From Coccinella septempunctata (taxonomy: Eukaryota; Arthropoda; Insecta; Coleoptera; Coccinellidae), in assembly GCF_907165205.1 (NCBI RefSeq), contig NC_058192.1:17918001-17982000 (forward strand): a stretch of DNA of 64,000 nucleotides, given 5' to 3'. Positions 52,101-62,790 of this stretch are shown here, one piece after another. A program made the position numbers and the translations under genes. How positions within the stretch are numbered: the first letter of the stretch is position 1; each line of letters opens with the position of its first letter. The notes under the pieces were generated by a model that saw only the letters and a list, made by a program, of their open reading frames with translations, ran no database searches and had not been told where the DNA came from.

Positions 52101-55100
52101 CCCAATCAGTTGCCACAATCACCAAGGGCGTAGAAAAGAAGCAGGAAGAACTTGGTAGAACATCGATATTAGGGTCAAGTTTTTTCTTCTACCTAAAAAC
52201 CCTTTATGAATCCTCAAAATTAAAATCATCTTAATTATATCGATCCAATACAGACGTTGGATTTTTAACTCTTCCTAGTCTTTCTCAAACAATTCACTTT
52301 TATTTGTCCCAATTTCTTAGAAATGTTTTTCTTCTGAAAATATCTGAATCGAGCACTTCCACAGCTTTTATTTCATTTTTCATTTCGAGATGTTTCTCGA
52401 GAAGTTGGTGTACCAGTATTCTAATCAGGTAGAAAAATTAATGCCTTTAATGGGCTGCAAGTTGGAAGGGAAAGGATTTTGAACAGAAAGTTATATTAAA
52501 CAGCAACTTTTGACATTGCAACATTACTATATGTTTAGTATACAGGGTGTCCCAAAACTAGTGAATCAAACGTCACACCACGATAGAGTAGACCAAATAT
52601 TATCGAATGACACCAACATTAGTTCAACGAAAATATACCGTATCCAAAATAATCAGAATTTCATTCAAATACCTGAAGTTGCCGGTTTTCGAACTATTTT
52701 TCTCAATCACAGGTACAGTTTGTGAAAAAAGATATCGATTTTGAATTATATTGAACTAAGATTATTGTTATTTCCCCTAATTGAAATTATTTCAAGTAGT
52801 TAATCGATAACCTAAGTAAATGTGAATTAAAACAATTGTTTTTTCTATAATACATAATTTTTATTACCCAGAATAAACCCCCTCTATAGGGGTGATAATA
52901 TGGGAGAAAAACGCTATCCTTAAACACAATTGGCCTGATTGAAAAAATTGTTCGAAAATCATCAACTTTAGGTTAGGTTTCTTCAGAAACGGTACATTTT
53001 CGCCCAACTAATGTTGGTGTCATTCGATAGTATTTGATCTACTCTATCGTGGTGTGACGTTTGATTCAGTAGTTTTGTGACACCCTGCATGTATGTATCT
53101 ATATATTTTGTTCAGTTCAGATACTCTGTCTATGATTTCGACCATAATGTTTGATAGACCAGTGTTTAATAGCTCATAAATCACAAGTGATTAATGAATG
53201 TTTGATATATGAGGTGTGAGTTCTTCCGCTATGCCAAGGCGGAGGGGATGTTCCATTAAAACCCTAGCAGAGACCCTAGTTGAAAGCAAATATTTTGTGT
53301 TAAATCTTTGAAATATTGAGCAGTAGAACAATATGGTCAGCTTGTCCTCACAAGTTTCAACCACGTTGAAACATCATCAGTGAGATAAGCAGCATTCAAG
53401 GGCGAGATTATCTCAGCACGCCACTGGCAATCATACCTGTAATTAGAGGCGCCCTGAGTGACTACCTGAACCACTCCAATATCATGTGTTAATTATGGGT
53501 TGCTTCACAAGCAGAAAAGTTGAGAACTCCTCACGATATGTAATTTCCCTTATTCAACAAGGTTCCGTGTTATCGCCCTAATTTATACCAGAAGGGATGA
53601 TTGTAATTGTGCAGGGGTCGGGGTTCTTCAGTGGGAACTACCCCTTCCAGGCGACCAAGTCTACGCAGGTGGTGAGAAATTCGTTAGATTTATTTTTCCA
53701 AGCGTTCTCAAGAAAACGAGGAATACGCGATGATATTATGAATAACTCATGTGAACACAACCAAAGTTAACTCTTAACTGAAATCACTCAGGCTTTTTCA
53801 TAAAAACTCAAAATAAGAACTCTGAAACCCATAAATTGATTTTCATTTACCCGCACACAACTTATTTCGAAAAAATTGGGTTTTCTTTCAGATCAGAGAT
53901 ATTTTGAGAATATAAATTGTTGTCTCAATTTCATTGAGACGCTTCAATACGCGGACGTTATTCAAATAAAAAATTAGTGTGTGCAATCAAAACATCCCGT
54001 ATTTTTGCCTATACAGGGTGTCTGTAAAAAAATGCGAAGAACTTAGGGAGATGATTCCTCGATGAAAATAAGCAGGGGTAGTTTCTATAATTTTTTTTTT
54101 AAATCGACCTCCTTTCCAAGATACAGCCTTTGGAAGGCGATGGCAAGTTGGCAGTTTTTAATTTTTTTTACGGGTACTAAAGAACACTGACCTCGGGTTT
54201 CAAAAAGCTTGATCGGGGAATCAACGCTTGATTGACAAATAGACGTCAATTTGTTTTCAATCGATAATGCAGTCATGATCATTCAGAATATTATTCTCGC
54301 ATGAAATTATGATGTTCATGCGCCCATTCAATTAGTCTCAATTGCTACTTCTTCAATATATTTAGAAATAAAAAAGTTTCAGTGATTTCGTTTTAGAAAT
54401 TGAGTGACTGTCAAATCGTCGATTGGACAATCAAAGTTTTCTGAAACCCGCTATGAGTCATAAAACTATACATAATATGGAGCACTAAGTAGATGTTAAT
54501 CACACAATATTTTTAGATTTCATAACTTTATTATTAGGGGTTGAAAATAACAACCCCTTATGATTTTCCTTCAAAAATTGTATTTGTGGAATAGATTTTC
54601 GAAAAATAAAATTCTCTTATTGTTTCTCATTCAATTCTGGAGAAAAAAAGTCTCTTACAAAATTTCGATACAATCGATACTTTTCTCGGAATAAATAAAA
54701 ACTTACAAGCAGTTCTGATCACTGTTCATTCCATTTCATCGTATAAGTGTTCCATAGAATGACTACCTTCCGCTAAAATACATGTTGTTATTTCCAACCC
54801 CTAATAACAAAGTTATGAGATCTAAAAAAATTGTGTGAGTATAACATCTACTTAGTGCTTCATATTATGTATAGTTTTATGACTCAGTATTTTTTAGAAC
54901 CCGGGAATTTGGTTTCGATAAAAAATCTTAGGAACTACCCCTGCTTATTTTCATCGAGAAATCATCTCCCTAGTGATCGTTGAAAAGTCAGGAAACCAAA
55001 AATTTTGCACATTTTCGAAAAATGACTACTTATTACTTCAGTTCTTCCGTACCACTACTTTTATTGAAATTTTGATTGGGAAATGCATATTTCCTAATAT

Positions 55101-58100
55101 ACATGCTGGTGTGAAAATGTGTAAATATTTCGGTAAATATTTTTTAAACCGAAATTTGCCATATCTTGTAGACTACAGTAATTAACTACAACAAGGGGTG
55201 TCAACTAGAGTCAAAATTTCTTTGAAATGAAAATGAAATGTTATGCAATAAAATTGCTTCTGACCACCTTTTTGCCATAATAACCCCTACTCCAGATAAG
55301 AAGCGTATAATTAATAACGATCTGCGAGTAAAGGGCAGGTTGAATAACTGACTCGAATACTTTTCAAACAAATAAATGTCCAAAAAAGCCCTAATTGACA
55401 TGTTGTAGTTGCTGCATTCCACAGGATGTAACAAAATTCTGTCGAGAAATATCTGCAATTTTTACACTCTGTTTTATCTCAAATATTACTTTGAATAATT
55501 AGGTACAATTTCGACCATATATTTCTGACAAAATAATTGATTTTGTGGATCACAAAGCATCAAAATCCAATCAGGCGTTCAAGAGGCAGCTACTTATGAA
55601 AATCTTTCGAAATTTTCTTGGTAGTTTTGCGGTCAGTGTTTAAATATACCCACCAATCCGTTATTTATGAAAATCACAAGTTCAAATTCCTTGGAAACAA
55701 ACACAATAGAACGAACGAAAACCCGCAAACCAATAAATCTCTATAATAACCTCTAATTTTCGACATAAATGTTCAAAGAACCATTTTCAAATCATAATCG
55801 TAGGTGCTTTGCCCTTCCTCCAAGACCTTATTAGGTCATTTTAGGAAACTCTCTTCCTGTCTCCTTTACGACCATCTAATCATTAAATGATGTGTAAACA
55901 AAGGGCACGTCTGGCTCACGACTTCAACTTCAATCGTAAAAATATATTTATTCACAATTAACACCTACGTTAGCGGTGAAATATCAAATGCACACGCTTT
56001 ATAAACATTCCGATACTGAAGCTCCACCCTGTATGCAGCGGAACACAATACCGTAATTACATTTTATCTTTTCATTTTACACATTTCAATGACTCCACGG
56101 TTAATTTCATAGATTTTACGATGATTGGTTTTATGCGAGCTTGAATCCTGTTCTGATAGCCCTTTTAGATATTGGGTGTTAAAAGTTTTCGAAGCGGTGC
56201 CGTATGATGATGGTGCAATTTCACGCTGCCAGAAGGCCTCTTCTTGGTGAATTGAGTCTTCCCCTGTGATTTATTGAATGAGCTTTCCGCGGAGACATTC
56301 CGTAGGTGTCCTGTGACGGATTTTCCATTGAACCTGTGATGGCCATCACGATTTTAATGTATCCAATGGCTACCCAATAATCCTGAAGCAAATACCGTTA
56401 AGGGGTAGCGTACTATCTCCAAGAAGAAGAAAGGAAATCTCAAGTTGTGTGATTCCATTTAATGAGCACGGAAACGATATATTATACTTATCAGAATGTG
56501 TAATATCAACGGATGTTTATTGATTTCAGATGGATGCGAAAATGGATTTTATAGACACTCGGAAGATAATACTGAAATTATTGAATATGGGCTATTTAGA
56601 TCAGCCTTTTGTTAAATTTCACCCTGAATCACGTACGACCAATGTAATATTGACACCGTATATTCCATTAGACAGTTGAGTAGAGCTTCAAAAGAATAAA
56701 TAAAAATGTGGTTTTATGGGTCTCTCAGCCGAATTTATTCATAATTTTGACCCAAAATGATTCTACATCGGAAATATAGGTAATTATGTTACCTTTGGCA
56801 GTTTGTCCTGAAAAATTTCAGGGATACCTAACTCGGAGCCCTTTTATTAGTGAATAGAACGTTTTTATGAAGCAGAAATGCTATGCATTTCAAAAATTCA
56901 TTTTTCTCCTTTTTTTCAAATGGGACAAAGCTCTTTGAAAGCAGCATCCAACCATATCACACAGGCATGACTTTTTCTCTGTTAAAATGATTTTTCCGCA
57001 AAGTCTGTTCTTTCTTCTGAACTATACTTTTGTCGCGATCTTTAGATATCTGTAAAAAATGGAGATTCGAAAAAATTGTTCATGCCTGTGATGATTGATT
57101 TCGACATTTAAAGAGCTTTCGAATGATATATTTATACAGAGTGTCCCATGTGAGCGAAAAACATTTTCAAATGTGGCACAACTACTTTTTAACTAATAAT
57201 AACATTCTTCCGAATAAATAAGGAATTTGTCGATATTTTCGAAACGCTTTGAGATATTGGAACTAGATTCGGCAACTGCGTAATGGCATTGACTTGAAAA
57301 AAATATTAGGCCATATTGCGCCTTTTTCAAAATTAAACTCATTTTTATGATTCTCAATCCATTCAGAGCAAAAAGTCTAGGCGTTTTTTTCCTATTATGC
57401 ACCACTTTTCAGTGAAAAATTGAAAACCCGTTTCAACGAAATACTCGAGAAGAGCAATGGATAAATTAATACTATTAGATCAAAAAGCTTTTCAAGTCAA
57501 AAGAATTGTTGTATGACCGCCTCCTGCTAGGATACAAAAGTTCAGTCTCCTCCTCATGGATTGCCGAACTCTTTCAAACACATCAGGGTGATCTCTTATT
57601 GTGTAGCCCTCTATCTTGGAAACGAAACATTTCTGGACAGAGGCCTACAGGAAGTTTGCGACTCTAAATAATCCTGAATTTGTTAGAAATGTTTATAAAG
57701 CAGATACTTCTGAAAATTTTTGGCATAATCTGTAAATGTTGGACTATCTTCGTTGCAATTTTCAATAAATCTGAAACGAGCAATCTGAGACCTATAAAAT
57801 TGATAAATTTGAATTCATCTTTCCATGTCCCACTAACTTTGAATAAAATATAGATTACCCAACTTGAAGAAAAAATTGCATAAATAAATTATTGAAGGAA
57901 CAACTTTTAGTAGACAAGTTTTTTAACTCCTATAGTGTTCATATGATTTTTGGGTCTATTTAGGCATACGCACCGTGTATGTAGAGTGAAAAAACTGAAG
58001 TACAAGGCAACAAACATTCCTAAATTCCATAAGCTTGAGAAGGGCTTTTGTGCTGGACTCATTCGACTAAAAATGTTATAGAAAGTGTTATTTTTTTATT

Positions 58101-61100
58101 CTGATTTCATGAATCTGCTGACGTTGAAGAAATGAGTCTATTGGGGTAAAAAAATAATGGTTGGACCGTTCTTGTATACTTCTCGATTCTTCTACCAATT
58201 TTCATGAAGTTATCCATGGCAATGCAAAGATCGTGAACTAAAAAATCAAATTACATATTAAAAAAAAATCGACATAAAAAAAATGTATGAATTTTTTTAT
58301 TTTACAATATTTATTTTCAAAATCACAACAATACATTTAGTAATTAATAGTTTCGAGAACCGTCCTTCTTTAGGAACTATCCTACCTACTCTCTGTGAGT
58401 ATTGGAAACAAAAAGAAGTGAATAAAGTAAAAATTTTAGATTTTTTCGAAAAATTGGCGCAAGAATTACCTACCAGTTACATAAATAACTAGAAAAAATC
58501 ACTGTAAATTCTACCTCATAGCCATTCTTTCTGATGTTTCCGAAATATTTCTTCTAGCATTCACCATTTCAAGTCAAACTCAAAAGCCAACTAAGATTTT
58601 ATAAAGGCTGGAATATTTCAAATTCAACTTTCAAATTTTCATCCTTTCGAATGGGTCGATGAAATCCCAAAAGGGGATAGATACCGGACAGCTTTCGAGG
58701 GTGTTTTTTCCACCTGTCTTGTTTAAATTCAAATTTTATTATTGGAGGAAATGAACCAGTGTAGTGCAGTTCGGAATTTTCGTGATACCCAAACATTACT
58801 GTCATAGTTAACTCTCTAAAAATGGGGAGGGTCACGTTTTCAACAAATAATTTACGACGTCGTCTTCATTTTTGTTGTTGGAGAGACAAACTGCCTGATA
58901 CACCTTGTAAAAACTACCCCAATTCAAATTAGAGCCGGGGTTTCCCTTCCACCTCCCGTAATTTATCATGTTTTTCGGATTTTCAGGGGTAGCAGGAGAT
59001 ATATTTCAGCGAAATCTACATAAACGAGTGAGGAACAAAGCGAAACGGAATCCCCTAACGGCAGAAACGTGGGTTTTAATGTCACGTTTGCGTGCCGGAA
59101 AATTTACCTCCAGAAATCATCAGTACATGCTAAGATTGTCAACTGTATGTTATAACGAGTGAGGTGCAAGGGTTGTTAGTTATTTTGAGGGCGTTCAGGT
59201 TGTTTCAAGTATGGTATAAGTTTTTTCAAGGGCTCAAAATTATGTTGGTAGAACGAGGGGGATAATCGGCTGTTTTTCTCATACAAATTGGAACTATGCC
59301 TCTGTTGAAGTTGTATACCATTGCAAATAAACTGCTCCACAAGAGTTAGGGATATCGTATTCAATCGTTTTTAAAAGTATGTAATCTCCGAGAAAATCGC
59401 TGTAAAATCATTTAAAAGTCAATAACAATTCGAATCGATCCAATAAAAATCAGTATGAGACATTTCGTCAATCTGGTCGCCTTTTTTTTGAAGTTTGGTT
59501 CTTTGCATATGCTTCATGAATGTTCTTATTTTGAAATGAAGTCAGTTTATCAACGGCTTCGATTTGAAAAGAGTTTTCTGAAAATGCCAAGACGTAAATT
59601 AAATTAAATTCCGACTTTGAAGTCGGAATTTAGTTAAATTCCGAGTTCAAAGTCGGAATTTAACAAAATTCCGAGTTCAAAGTCGGAATTTAACTAAATT
59701 TCGAGTTCAAAGTCGGAATTTGACAAAATTCCGAGTTCAAAGTCGGAATTTAGTAAAATTCCGACTTTGAAGTCGGAATTTTATTTACTTCGAAACCGAC
59801 ACAGGCTAGATGCACAGGGTGTTGTTCTACGACGACATAGATTATTTTTCCATATTCACAGAGGGGAGGGCCTGGGAGCTCAATGTTCTTTTTATGGTAC
59901 TATTTCAGTACTGGGGTGGGGGGAGGTTGTGCCCAACCTTACCTCTACCTGTCTACGACCATAATTTCATAATTATTCAAAAACATGGACCTAATGACAA
60001 TTTTCTCCAATAAAATACATCAAGTTCAATATTTATTAATGAACAACGTGTTTATTTTGTGAAATCTGAATCCTCTCATGAATATCTCAGCATATTTGGA
60101 AATGAACCAATTCGTCATAGAGCAGCCTATATGAGGTTTTCTCACCGTTGTAATGACATCTTCATGTAAGAAACATCAAAGCACACCGAGTGTACCTTGG
60201 GGTGTACTGATTTCTTGTCCATTGAGCCTCACGAGTACATATGGGAAGGCAGTTTTTTTCATAAAATCTCCGGAATATAGGCTAAAAAACAGTTATGTCT
60301 AAAAAAAATATTCATGTCATGTCATGTCTGTATCATGTTATCACCTCTCATAGAAGAAAACTCAAATAATAATGTACACCCTGTGAATATTTGTAGAAAA
60401 CAAACTGTAATTCAGGAACAAATCTACGTCGTCGTAGAACACCCTGTAGAAGTTCGGAACTGAATAAAATTCCGAGTTTGAAGTCGGAATTTAGTAAATT
60501 CCGACTTTGAACTCGGAATTTTGTTGAATTCCGACTTTGAACTCGGAATTTAGTTAAATTCCGACTTTGATCTCGGAATTTTGTTAAATTCCGACTTTGA
60601 ACTCGGAATTTAACTAAATTCCGACTTCAAAGTCGGAATTTAAGGAAAAATATTTTTAAAATATTATGTGGCCCTTCTACGCCTTCGTAACTTCTCGCTC
60701 CCACAAAATGTCTGCTCAATTTTTTGACAGTTTTCTGAATTGTAAAAAAAAATTTAAAAAAGGCTTTTCAGGTGCCATCCTCAAGGGCTGTTTATCAAAA
60801 CGTCTTTCTGATGGCACCTCGCACCTCATGCTAGCTACTCCACTGAACCCCCATCTTAAAACTACTTTTTTCGTTATTGAAGTGGGCCGGTCTGGAAGAA
60901 AATTCCCGGGCCGGTTCGAGGTAGCCCATCCGCCCCTGCTTCGTTTCCCGATACACAGTTTTTCTTAAAAGCTATAACTATTTAATTATTGCTCTGGAAC
61001 CGGTCGAGATATGCAAGTGAAATTTTGGTGGTTTAGGTAGTTATTGAGCATTTTTTGACAAGTAATTAAGTATTTGATGCTCATCGTTGGCGCCCATACG

Positions 61101-62568
61101 GGTATGATGTCAATTTAAAAAAGTGATACGCCACTAGGTTTTCTAAATGAAAATCATTCTTTAGTTTCTCTTTCCATTTGTGATAAAAACCTCTCATGAT
61201 TTGTTTTCATATGGGGACCGTTTTCATTCAAAAAGCATCTTAACGCAAATTTTCCCTTTCTTTAATACACCAATAGTTTTAAGTACTGTAGATTCGGGTG
61301 AATTGGGACGATAGTTGAATTCAACTTGTCATATTTTCAAAACGGTGACCTATTTTTATCTGACAAAGAGGTTCGAATATGCTTAATGACTCAGACTATT
61401 GATTAGGATATATAGGGTGTTTCCTAATTGAAGGTCAATATTTATGCTTTATGGGGGTGATTTTTGGACCCATTTCAAGAAAAAAAACTTCTTGGTAAAT
61501 CGGCAATGAGGCTCAGAGCTGAATCTTTTTCACGTTTGGGGGTGTCATGTTGGCAGTTTATTAATTTTATGTTATTTTCTTTTATTGTTCTGGTACTTAA
61601 TCAGATAGTTCTGATATAATAAGGAAATGAAGAATAAGCGTTAAAATGTTTTTTTTTTTATAAAAACGGCGTCCTATCTGAAGGCAGGAGAGTTTTTCTT
61701 GTCACAAATTGAATATCCCAGAGGCGTACCTTTTTTTTTCTTTTGAAAAATTGGGATCATATTCATATCTTGACTAATTACAGAGCAAAAAATAAATTGT
61801 TAGTTCTTGAAAAAAATTCTAACACCACGTATCGGTAAACATTTGCGAAAACAAGTAAAAAGTAGATACCCCGTGAAAAAATTCAAGGATAGCAAAGATA
61901 GTTCATTAATCACAAGAAAGATTATGATTTATTATTGGTAGATAAATCGAGGTATAACTCTTTTCGCAAATTTCGCAAGACCTCTCATTTACTAGTTTTC
62001 ACTTTCATTGAATATGTATTCAAAGAAATATTGGGAAAATGATTTTTTTGCTAACCAAGCAGCGTTTGGCACGACTATCACTTGGATGGACGACCGCCAT
62101 GGTTATTTCAATACGTTCTATACGTATTGAATGAGTTTCAGAATCCTTGCACTTTACAGTGATTAACATGTCAGCAAAATTTTGTTCTTGGTAAAAATTG
62201 GAGTAAAGGTACCTATAGTAGAGAAAACTTGCATCCAGAATTTTGAATATCCAAAAAGTGCGAAAAACAAAAAGAGATTTTTGATCAAGTTTCTGAGACT
62301 CAATGGGGAGTCAGAATGAAGTTATATTTTTATAACCAATTGAAAAGTAACAAACAAAAAATATTTCCAACTGAGCATATCCCAATGAAAATCTGCAGAA
62401 TCAGAAAAAGAGAAAAATAAATTATCGGAAAAAAAATTATCCATGTCGACATATTCATTTAAATATTCTCGAATTTGAAAAACCGTCAAAAACAACTTAC
62501 AACCATCGTATACCCTCCGCACAATCAACCAGCAAGACAGCGAGCAGAAAAAATATCGCCGTATTCAT
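40110..62568 (-). CDS. Wnt11: Wnt11 secreted signalling protein
   Basis: Four coding exons join in frame to 383 residues: 62568-62501, 50208-49925, 44114-43490 and 40284-40110. Exon 1 encodes a signal peptide (MNTAIFFLLAVLLVDC) and GIRW; its split Leu codon continues into exon 2, recreating the GI(K/R)WL start of mature Wnt11. Exon 2 has AKLCRSWMETM and FADRRWNCSS. Exon 3 has TREQAFVYSL, MARACSSG, FQWGGCGDNL and CKCHGVSGSC, whose Ser at about 249 is the lipidation site Porcupine would modify. Exon 4 has the Cys-rich end with DSCRLLCCGRGY, VEERCHCK-like sequence (EKIERCHCKYYYCCYVKC) and the final ECS. Similarity to vertebrate WNT11 is strongest around YLSKSPDYC and LGSLGT. N-glycosylation sequons are NLS, NCS and NVT. 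Introns are 12.3, 5.8 and 3.2 kb and packed with transposons. No break was found. Family known role: non-canonical Wnt signalling. Confidence 0.96.
40404..40694. mobile_element. hAT-like MITE with 9-bp target duplication
   Basis: TGATTTGTT flanks both sides (40395-40403 and 40695-40703). This sequence is unique in the uninterrupted copy context, so it is a target-site duplication. Inside, the ends are imperfect inverted repeats: GACAAGGGTGGCCCTAGG on the left and GACCAAGAGCGGTCCTACG reading inward from the right. No coding capacity is seen. It is nested in the mariner-type copy. Confidence 0.65.
41060..41355 (-). repeat. tRNA-derived SINE (probable)
   Basis: Read on the minus strand from about 41355, the sequence runs CGTGGCTTGTGCGTTAAAGC, then GGCTTAGTATACC, then GGTACTGGATTTCGATCCTG. 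GGATTTCGATCC resembles a pol III B box, and the leading part resembles a degenerate tRNA head with A-box-like bases. A body of about 170 bp follows. The spacing between boxes is longer than in a functional tRNA. Boundaries and duplications were not resolved. Confidence 0.4.
47277..48963 (-). mobile_element. Full-length, dead Tc1-like transposon
   Basis: The 1.69 kb element is TA-flanked, with inverted ends starting CACTGCGCAAAAAAATTAAC. The minus strand encodes a Tc1-type transposase. It has an N-terminal helix-turn-helix (LTQEECAQAV, RIAERFGVSHTSVSRM, GRPRVTT), FTDESRF with the first Asp, FMDDNARPHRA with the second Asp, and SPDLNPIEQVWD with the Glu of DD34E. Inactivating changes are visible: a stop at codon 4 after MQR (near 48530), a stop after AREHIH (near 48100), and a stop plus frameshift near 47900. 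It lies in Wnt11 intron 2 on the same strand as the gene. Confidence 0.9.
48720..48868. mobile_element. Hairpin MITE nested in the Tc1-like element
   Basis: Arms of about 50 bp at 48721-48771 and 48815-48867 are inverted copies (ATCGGTCACCGAATGCGA against ATCGGCCACCGAATGCGA, then GCGAAGCTGAG). The loop is about 45 bp. It sits between the transposase start and the right terminus of the Tc1 element, in a place such elements normally leave empty, so it is probably a later insertion. Its GC and CpG content stands out. Confidence 0.65.
52541..53090. mobile_element. MITE with about 85-bp inverted repeats
   Basis: The left arm (TACAGGGTGTCCCAAAACTA at 52541 onward) and the right arm ending 53090 share CAAACGTCACACCACGATAG and GAATGACACCAACATTAGTT in inverted order. 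About 380 bp between the arms has no coding potential. It lies in Wnt11 intron 1. Confidence 0.8.
54011..54985. mobile_element. Large palindromic element with two sets of arms
   Basis: Outer arms at 54048-54097 and 54921-54977 share GGGAGATGATT and GATGAAAATAAGCAGGGGTA. Inner arms at about 54455-54565 and 54783-54893 share ATAAAACTATACATAATATG and CACTAAGTAGATGTTA. The left edge has a CAGGGTGT terminus at 54015; the right edge lacks it, so that end is truncated or diverged. It is either one palindromic element or a MITE inserted in another. It lies in Wnt11 intron 1. Confidence 0.65.
57132..57640 (-). mobile_element. Truncated mariner/Tc1-type element, C-terminal end
   Basis: A TATACAGAGTGTCCC terminus at 57132 is followed about 380 bp in, on the minus strand, by IRDHPDVFERVRQSMRRRLN and then AGGGHT. 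That is the C-terminal signature ('R......R...CI...GGHFEHLL') of one insect mariner-type transposase lineage. Upstream transposase parts and the opposite terminus are not recognisable. It lies in Wnt11 intron 1. Confidence 0.55.
59606..60641. mobile_element. Foldback-like element with arms made of 30-bp palindromes
   Basis: The left arm (59606-59785) is six head-to-tail 30-bp units, each itself a palindrome of the form AAATTCCGAGTT.AAAGTCGGAATTT. The right arm (60467-60641) is again six such units in inverted order. Inside the arms lies a second inverted pair: CAGGGTGTT(GTT)CTACGACGAC at 59814 and its complement at 60419-60447. The central 570 bp has short open frames with no recognisable product. 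Terminal repeats built of short tandem units are the hallmark of Drosophila foldback (FB) elements, but the sequence here is different. It lies in Wnt11 intron 1, about 1.9 kb from exon 1. Confidence 0.8.
60880..60942 (-). mobile_element. hAT-like terminal fragment
   Basis: On the minus strand this begins CAGGGGCGGATGGGCTACC, then CCGGCCCGGGAATTTTC. This is a typical hAT-like terminus. A subterminal hairpin (AGGTGCCATC and GATGGCACCT) sits at about 60770-60820. No partner end was found. Confidence 0.35.
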
Positions 62569-62790
62569 ATTGGTAGCACCAAATAGGTACACATCACACT
62601 TTTTGTCGAACAGTGCGACAGCTTTTCCGGCTAAGACGTCACTTCATTTTCGCGGCAAGCTGAACGTTCAAGAAAGCTCCGGAGCGGCAAATGGACTAGA
62701 AAGCTGGCCGAAAGTCAGAATCGCACTGACTGCCGTTGTCGAGCGCGCTAGCAGGGGCTCAAAGATGCCGAAGGAATTTCAATAACTACA
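62569..62790 (-). promoter_or_regulatory. GC/CpG-rich region upstream of Wnt11, likely 5' UTR and promoter
   Basis: The ATG of Wnt11 is preceded by about 200 bp that is clearly richer in G, C and CpG (GCGCGCTAGC, GACGTCA, CCGGAGCGG) than the surrounding AT-rich DNA. No TATA box is obvious. The position directly before the first coding exon suggests untranslated leader and promoter. From 62791 to 64000 I see no gene; only short simple repeats (ACC near 63210, ATTCT near 63622). Confidence 0.35.

Noticed and set aside
59606..60641. CRISPR-like array, because of regularly spaced palindromic repeats.
   Set aside because: There are no unique spacers; units are contiguous 30-mers differing only in a few bases, in two inverted blocks, in a eukaryotic intron.
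60666..60968. A 100-codon plus-strand open frame after the foldback element.
   Set aside because: It runs through a subterminal hairpin and a hAT-like terminus, so it is transposon end sequence and not a gene.
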